Assembly: GCA_018105865.1 (NCBI GenBank)
Contig: CM030841.1
Span: 12,692,182-12,756,181 of the forward strand
Source: Metaphire vulgaris
Lineage: Eukaryota > Annelida > Clitellata > Crassiclitellata > Megascolecidae
Length of the DNA: 64,000 nucleotides
Reading direction: 5' to 3'
The notes beneath the pieces were generated by a model. That model was not told where the DNA came from and searched no databases. It saw nothing but the letters and a program-made list of their open reading frames with translations. Positions 58,073 through 64,000 of the stretch are shown here, in pieces; the stretch's first letter is position 1, and the number at the start of each line of letters is the position of its first letter. The translations under genes were made by a program, and so were the position numbers.

Positions 58073-58519
58073 GGGGCCGTCCATAAAATACGTCATGCTA
58101 TTTCTCGGCCATTTTTGACCACCTCTGTCACAAACTGTCAAAAATCTCGGACCCCGTAAAAGTGTGTCACAAATCTCGGACCTCCCTTAGCCTAATGTGT
58201 CGTCCACAAATTATGTCAGGCAGGTTTTGCATTTAATTAATTCAAGTTTCTTGTTCAATTTTCAGCAAGAAAACAGATATTCAACTTCAGACAATGATAA
58301 TTAATACAATTGAAACCTAAAATTTAATGTATCTCAGGCAAAAAGTGTTAATCAATGATTAAAAACATTGTTTGCTATATGTCCTATCAGGTATATTTAA
58401 GGTTTTTATACGGAAGGTGTGACGTCATGCTGGTCTTTACCCTCCGCCCCCCTATCACAAACTGTCACACTTGTTTAGACCCCTCCCCTTGAAGCGTGAC
58501 GTACTTTATGGGCGATCTC
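58073..58519. mobile_element. MITE with GGGGCCGTCCATAAAATACG ends, copy A
   Basis: Left GGGGCCGTCCATAAAATACG, right TGACGTACTTTATGGGCGATC, imperfect inverted repeats resembling ISL2EU/Harbinger-type termini. TT on both sides may be the duplication. A worn copy is at 49450-49860. Confidence 0.65.
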
Positions 58520-58616
58520 TTGGGTTTAACTCCTCACTGTTTAAAGACATCTCCAATTGAATTAGCAACATTTGATTTTAGCTATCTGACCCTCACCTAT
58601 GTATGCTTTGAATTTG

Positions 58617-58650
58617 AATTGTATGCTCAACGTATGTTGAGCATACAATT
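58617..58650. other. Perfect 15-bp hairpin
   Basis: AATTGTATGCTCAAC, loop GTAT, GTTGAGCATACAATT. No transposon border or T-run is associated. Function unknown. Confidence 0.6.
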
Positions 58651-59606
58651 TTCCATTGCACTACATCTATATCTGCTTTTGCTGTTGTGTATAGCCAGAA
58701 TACCAGTAATTTAAGACCTTAAAATATGGCCTTCAATTACTTTTATGTAATCTTACAGTAGGTAAACTGTTGGACACATAAACTTGTCTGATACAGGACT
58801 TCTCTTTGTAAGTTTTCTTGATATTTTAAATTGTTAACTATGAGGATGTATTGTTTTAATTTTAGCAGTGGCTTGTTGACTTTTATGCCAGTTGTGAAAA
58901 GTGAAAGAAACATTAAGTATAAAAGTGACAACTGTCTTGTTAATTAATTTGGCATGAGTGATTTAAAAAAATGTTAACTTACACTAGAAGTGCAAGTGTT
59001 CACTCAGTTACGTAGCTCATTTTCTTGCATCCTAATTCTCTTTGCCTGCTGTCAAAATGGCTAGGTAGATTTGTGCGTGCGTGTGTGTTTGTGCATGTGT
59101 AATTGTAGGTGTAACTGCCTTGATGTGGGAGTTGTGTGATGATTTTTTCCACAAATTCAGAAGAAATTACTTGATTGGTTATCATAATCGTTGTTGGTAA
59201 TGTGGTAATATGCCTGCTAGTTATGAAGATTTTGAAAGGTTGAAAGCATAGAGGCTGCTTGTCTGCTGTGAGTTAGTTGTTTATTCTCCTTTTTGTTGTA
59301 GGAACATCATCACTGCTTTCATGTCGACATAGCAAATGGCTGAATAATAATAATAATATGCTCTTGATGCACTGCAATGCACCCTTTGACACCAATTTTG
59401 TTTATTTTGTGCTGAAATGTTGTTTCTTTATATTTTGATAAAGGGCTTTGTGCAAGCTTATTAAGAATAAAGTTGAGAGTTCCCAGAGTAGACAGATGTT
59501 GGCAATTTCATCATCATCATCATCACCACCACCACCATTATCATCATCATCATCATCTCGGCTCCCCGCCAGCTAAGTGCGGCAATAGCTAGATAGGAAA
59601 TGTTTC

Positions 59607-59983
59607 CAGGGTTATTTCTAGGATTGTGAATTTAGGGGGTGTAAGTAAAATTTGGGGGTCTCTGCCGAATAAGTGTGAAAAAATCATCCCACAAAAAAAT
59701 TCTTACAGGCAAAAAACCAAAAACATTATAGAATCTAAAAAAATTCTGACAAGCAAAAATCGTTATCAGGTCTCAAAAAGTCTGACAGGCAAAAAAGGTC
59801 AAAAGGTCATCTGAGAAATAAGGTTGGAGGGTGTTACTTCTTGAATTAGGGGGTGTTCTATGGCTATTTAGGGTAATTTAGGGTACATACCATTCTTAGA
59901 TTAGGAAATTTTGGAGGTGTCGACCTCAAATTGGGGGGAGGGGTGTTGGGTGGAGGTGTTAGGGGGGTGTAAAAATATCCATG
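59607..59983. mobile_element. hAT-type MITE, CAGGGATATTT family, inverted
   Basis: Ends CAGGGTTATTTCTAGG and GTAAAAATATCCATG; perfect duplication AATGTTTC at 59599-59606 and 59984-59991. Inverted relative to 6321 and 22521. Confidence 0.92.
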
Positions 59984-59991
59984 AATGTTTC

Positions 59992-61302
59992 CAATCTTTC
60001 CTTTCTTTAGCTTTTTTTTTGGCTTCTGTGATGTTGATTTGTCTGGGGTCTTCCTTCTTGATTTACATCAGGATAAAATGTCTGACAACCTTTTCTGTTC
60101 AGTACTATGGTTAAAGAGCAGTGCTGTGCCAGAAGTTCTTAATTTATTTGGTCACCCAAGTTCAAGAAACTGGGAGACCCATCAGAAATTTTGTTACCTT
60201 GGAATTTATTAAGTTTTGTGTATAGCCACTGTTTTTTTGCAAGAGCATAAAGGATGAACCAAAGTGTGTGGTGATAAGCAGTTTTATGAAAATATAGGTT
60301 TATTATTAGTGCATCAACATTTGCCTGTGGGCAGTCAGTCTTAATAATTTCAATCTGTTCAGTAGACATAGTTCTATATAATTACTGAATATCATAATGA
60401 CCCCATTCTGTTTGGTTTTGGGCATATCGGGTTTAATGGTATTATGTGTAGGGGACAACTTTTTATTCTTACATAAACTAATTCAGCAGAAATTATAAGA
60501 CTAATAAAGCTTTATTATCCAACAATATGGCTTTGAAGGAAGTCTGCTAAAAGGCTTAAAGAGATGTTGAAATCTGGTCTTATAGAGGAAATATTGTTTG
60601 TAGTTGAATCAAGATGCATAATTTTGTAGTGTTTTAATCACCAGTAATTGTTTCAGCGTGAAATCTGGTCACAGACACCTAATTGGAAATAAATGAAAAT
60701 ATGGAAATAAATGAAAGATGAAACATGTGGGCTTATCTCAGTACTGAGGACAATGGTAGTTGATTTAGTAACTGCAGGCTGTTTACCACTGCCTACATAC
60801 ACTCACATATTTTTGAGATATTGCAGGAGCATTGTCGGTTTATAATTGTGACAGTTTTACGCGGTGTACTGAACTTACTTACCGGTATTCATTTCTGCAG
60901 TCTGTATGGGACCTCTATGGACAGAGAACCAGTAATTTCTGTCTGATACTATTCAGCTTGTATTGACCAGCTTTTGAGAACCAGCGTTGAGTAGACTTGT
61001 GCTCCAAAAGATGATGCATTCTTTATTATAAATGTCAGCCCTGTTTTGTTACCAGTAATCATTATGCTAGTGAGGACAACACAACAAGGCTTTGATGTTA
61101 TTCCATTTGTCATTGGCCGTACCCATTATTCCGACGTGTAATTTTGTTCCCAGTCCTTTGTTTATGCTAATTAATGATGACACTCTGCTCAGGGTCATTT
61201 TGCATAAAGTCACAAATGATTTATTGACAACATGCTTTTTTCACCCAACCATACAAAAATTATTCCACCTAATGTTGCAGATCAAGTCAAACTACCAAGC
61301 TG

Positions 61303-61303
<1 letters not shown>
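59992..61303. other. Intergenic, nothing recognised
   Basis: No exon, RNA gene or transposon ends seen. Confidence 0.4.

Positions 61304-61368
<65 letters not shown>
61304..61368. repeat. (GT)n microsatellite
   Basis: Pure GT run. Confidence 0.97.
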
Positions 61369-61369
<1 letters not shown>

Positions 61370-61775
61370 ATTTTATAATCAATTATGAATTATGAATATC
61401 TGTGTTTTCGTAAGGTATCTATCTTGAATTTGAAAATTGTCCTATGGCTATTGAAAAATATTATAATATTAAAGTTTTGAAAGGGGTCAGTCAAAATCTT
61501 TTCACATTTCAAACCTGCCATGGTATAGAAGGCTTTTCCTCTCTGCTCCCAACCATTAATTTCCCACTGAGATGGTTCTGAACAGGTCCAGAAATTCTGT
61601 TAGGCTCGTATATTTTTTTCCTTCCATCCGTGTACTCCGTTATTCTTCTGTTTTGGGATTTAGAGTGAGATTAAACACAGTCACCAGATACTACTGGAGT
61701 TACAGCATTTCAATAGTGGCAATGTTAGTGTTACAGCAGAATGAACTGGTTTTGATGAAATCTGACACTTGTAAG

Positions 61776-61951
61776 CAGGGTGCGATTTGTGACCTGGAGC
61801 AGTGGGGGGGATATGTCGAGCTTGGGGGGATGTAGTTGTTGGGAAATGTAGCAGTGGGGGTGTAGTGGTGGGGATGTAGCAGTAGGGGATGCAGTTGGGC
61901 AGTGGGGGGGGGGAAGATTCTCCCTTCCCCCCCCCTACAAATCGTGCCCTG
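61776..61951. mobile_element. hAT-type MITE, CAGGGYGCGATTTGT family
   Basis: Ends CAGGGTGCGATTTGTGAC and ACAAATCGTGCCCTG; perfect duplication CTTGTAAG at 61768-61775 and 61952-61959. It lies about 160 bases upstream of the TNFAIP8-like exon. Confidence 0.93.
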
Positions 61952-62107
61952 CTTGTAAGCCTTGTAGTTTTGTCATGCAGTCACCAGTTGAGATCAGAAA
62001 TCCTAGAATCCTATTGTCCCGATGCCTCCAGTAATTCTGAATAGTAAAAATAGTGAAAATGAGAAAGTAAGCAAGTCTAACCCGTAGATTGTTGTTTAAT
62101 TTGTCAG

Positions 62108-62667
62108 TGTCTGAGATATTCAATTCGCATAGCATTGGACTTCGAGCACAGAAGAAACTCCTCGGAAAGATGACCTCGCGAAAGGTCATTCAGACATTCA
62201 TCGACGAGAGAAGCGGACAGTTGTTAGATGACCTCTACCATCTGGTTAAAGATCATTACGATCGGAAGCGGGCAGAAAAGGCGATCAAGTACATGATCAA
62301 GACAGTAATAAAGATCGGCATTCTTTTTCGCAATGATCAGTTCAGCGTGGAAGAACTGGACTTGGTAGAAGACTTTAAGAAGAAATTTCGAACGCTTGTT
62401 ATGACCGTTGTAAGTTTTGCTCAAGTAGAGTTTTCGTATGATCGTGCTTTTCTCGTGAAAATAATGAACGAGTGTCGCGACTTGATTAAGAAATTGGTCT
62501 TGCGACATCTCACCGAGAAATCTTTGCAGCGCATAGACAATGTCTTTGAAACCTTTGGCAGCTGTGATTTCTTGGATGCAGTTTTTAAGTCGGATAGCCC
62601 ACATGAAGAGGCTAAATTCAAAGTGATCCAAGACCTCAATGTATTGCTTGAAGCCAATATGGTTTAA
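62108..62667 (+). CDS. TNFAIP8L: TNFAIP8/TIPE-family protein, main exon
   Basis: A single large exon encodes nearly the whole protein. It starts after acceptor TTTAATTTGTCAG at 62107 in phase 1 (VSEIFNSHSIGLRAQKKLLG) and stops with TAA at 62665-62667. Family blocks: AQKKLLGKM, FIDERSGQLLDDLYHL, KAIKYMIKTVIKIGILFRND, FKKKFRTLVMTVVSFAQVEF, LRHLTEKSLQRIDNVF and FGSCDFLDAVF. These are the six-helix TIPE fold, a lipid-binding cytosolic protein that shuttles phosphoinositides and modulates death and immune signalling. The vertebrate family has one big exon after a small 5' exon, as here. If the upstream exon is non-coding, translation could begin at the internal ATG at 62170 (MTSRK). An ATG at 62089 is in frame but lies before the acceptor. 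Which vertebrate paralogue is closest cannot be decided by eye. Confidence 0.94.
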
Positions 62668-63443
62668 ATTTGCAGTTTTTTTTCTCTTTTGCATTCTATT
62701 CAAGACGCTTTTAAGAAAATCAGTCCTATTTTAGGGTAAAAATGAAAGATTTTGTACTTTTGCAGATTCTTTCCTGATTATTATAATGTGAATTTCATAG
62801 TTTTTAACATTTAACATTGTATTTAATGCTGTTGACAAAGAGAGTTACGGATATACATTTTATTAAGAATCTGACAAATTGGTGACAAATGAAACTGATT
62901 ACATCAAGTTTGCACTCTAATTGCCAATGCTGTAATAGTGATATCGGAAGCTTGTATTGTTTAGTTCTAGTATATTCTGGTCTAGCATGCATTTCAGAGT
63001 TAACCAAGCACAGCTTTTCTTCAGATGTATGAATTTTGTTTTTGTGTACCCAGTATTGATTAAGCAAAACTACTGATGATGCCTCTCAGGTAACGCATTA
63101 TAAAAGTAATCCATTGGTCTAGCTTGTTATTTTTGAGTACCGGTAACCAATGCGGTTAACACATTAAAGTACTTTGTTTGCAAGGTAACTTTACTCAGTA
63201 ACTGGTTACAATTTTTTGTAACCAGTAATGCATATTTGCATCACTATTGCATTACATCTGTAAAAATTACGGCTTAAACATACTGGATCATTGGCACTAG
63301 GGTTAAAACTATGGTAGTACTGTTAAGTCTGTGTTTGGCACAGTGGAGCAATGTAGACCTGTTGCCAACCATTTTTACATATTTAACTAGTAGTATCTAA
63401 ATACCAGTAGTTGCAACTATCAAAAGTAGCCAGTAATGTACAC
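62668..63443 (+). other. Probable 3' UTR of the TNFAIP8-like gene
   Basis: No coding sequence. I saw no perfect AATAAA in the first several hundred bases; one occurs at 63800-63805, beyond the MITE at 63444-63587. Confidence 0.4.
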
Positions 63444-63587
63444 CAGAGCTCGAATTGCTGGGGGGTTGGGGGGTTCAGCCCCCCTTTAAAATGGCAGACC
63501 CTCCCTAGAGAAATGCAAAAATGACAAAAGTGTACATTCTTAAAAGTTTTCATGACCCCCTTTCATTTTCTCACAATTCGAGCACTG
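63444..63587. mobile_element. hAT-type MITE, CAGAGCTCGAATTG ends
   Basis: Ends CAGAGCTCGAATTG and CAATTCGAGCACTG; perfect duplication ATGTACAC at 63436-63443 and 63588-63595. Confidence 0.94.
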
Positions 63588-64000
63588 ATGTACACTCTGT
63601 AGCTATAGTCCCTATTTTGCAATAACTGGTAACTATAACTTGTTACTAGTTCTTTTCTAAGTAACACGCCCAGCTCTGCAAGTTTAAGTATTGTTGGCTT
63701 TTAAAGTATGCAAATGTCTATGTTTACCCACTTGTCTTTTAAGTACAAGCAATGCATTCGATAAATCCCACGCCCCCCCACCTTCAGCATGTCCATAATA
63801 ATAAATGGTATTGCATGAGATAACATTTTGCAGACCCACCCATGCCCCCTACAGATTGCCGGACCCCTGGGCATTTGCTCCCCTCTCGGCAGGTCTGATC
63901 TTGTCTAGCTATCTGAAGAGTATGTGATGCAGATTACTATTTTTTTTTGAAAATGATTAGTCATTGTAAACTCTTTAAAACAAACATCTGTCATTGACTT

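Noticed and set aside
62224..62703. 159-codon minus-strand frame
   Set aside because: Antisense shadow of the TNFAIP8-like exon, whose plus-strand product is clearly conserved.

Overview
This is a stretch of an animal nuclear genome: AT-rich, intron-rich, with GT-AG splice sites, very long tri- and dinucleotide microsatellites and dozens of small transposon relics. The protein content (macoilin, a gp130-like receptor, NAC beta, a TNFAIP8 relative) points to a bilaterian. The receptor and the repeat style suggest a non-vertebrate deuterostome such as an echinoderm or hemichordate, but the sequence alone does not fix the species.

Layout. (1) 621-5475, minus strand: first six coding exons of macoilin (MACO1/TMEM57); the rest lies beyond the left edge. 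(2) 8855-24338, minus strand: a complete-looking 15-exon gene for a single-pass class I cytokine receptor of gp130/LIFR type, with signal peptide, Ig-like domain, five fibronectin-III-like units, one membrane helix and a tyrosine-bearing tail. The model reads through all 15 exons in frame (985 codons before the stop). (3) 24.4-50.3 kb: about 26 kb in which I found no coding exon. It is packed with hAT-type MITEs, Harbinger-like MITEs, LINE/SINE relics and microsatellites, plus CpG-rich patches near 40.6-41.2 and 43.3-44.4 kb that may be promoters. (4) 50558-55419, minus strand: six coding exons of BTF3 (NAC beta, predicted 191 residues). (5) 55.4-62.1 kb: repeats, including a diverged tandem duplication. 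(6) 62108-62667, plus strand: the main coding exon of a TNFAIP8/TIPE-family gene.

The genes are unrelated in biochemistry: ER membrane protein, cytokine signalling, nascent-chain handling, lipid/death signalling. IL6ST, BTF3 and TNFAIP8 all lie on human chromosome 5, so the linkage here may be an old one.

The most striking non-genic signal is the MITE population. More than twenty non-autonomous hAT elements have terminal inverted repeats and 8-bp target duplications that can be read directly, many of them perfect. Families with different termini share a common internal motif resembling GACCTTTTTTGCTTGTCAG. Three elements are filled with iterated short palindromes. Nested insertions allow relative dating.
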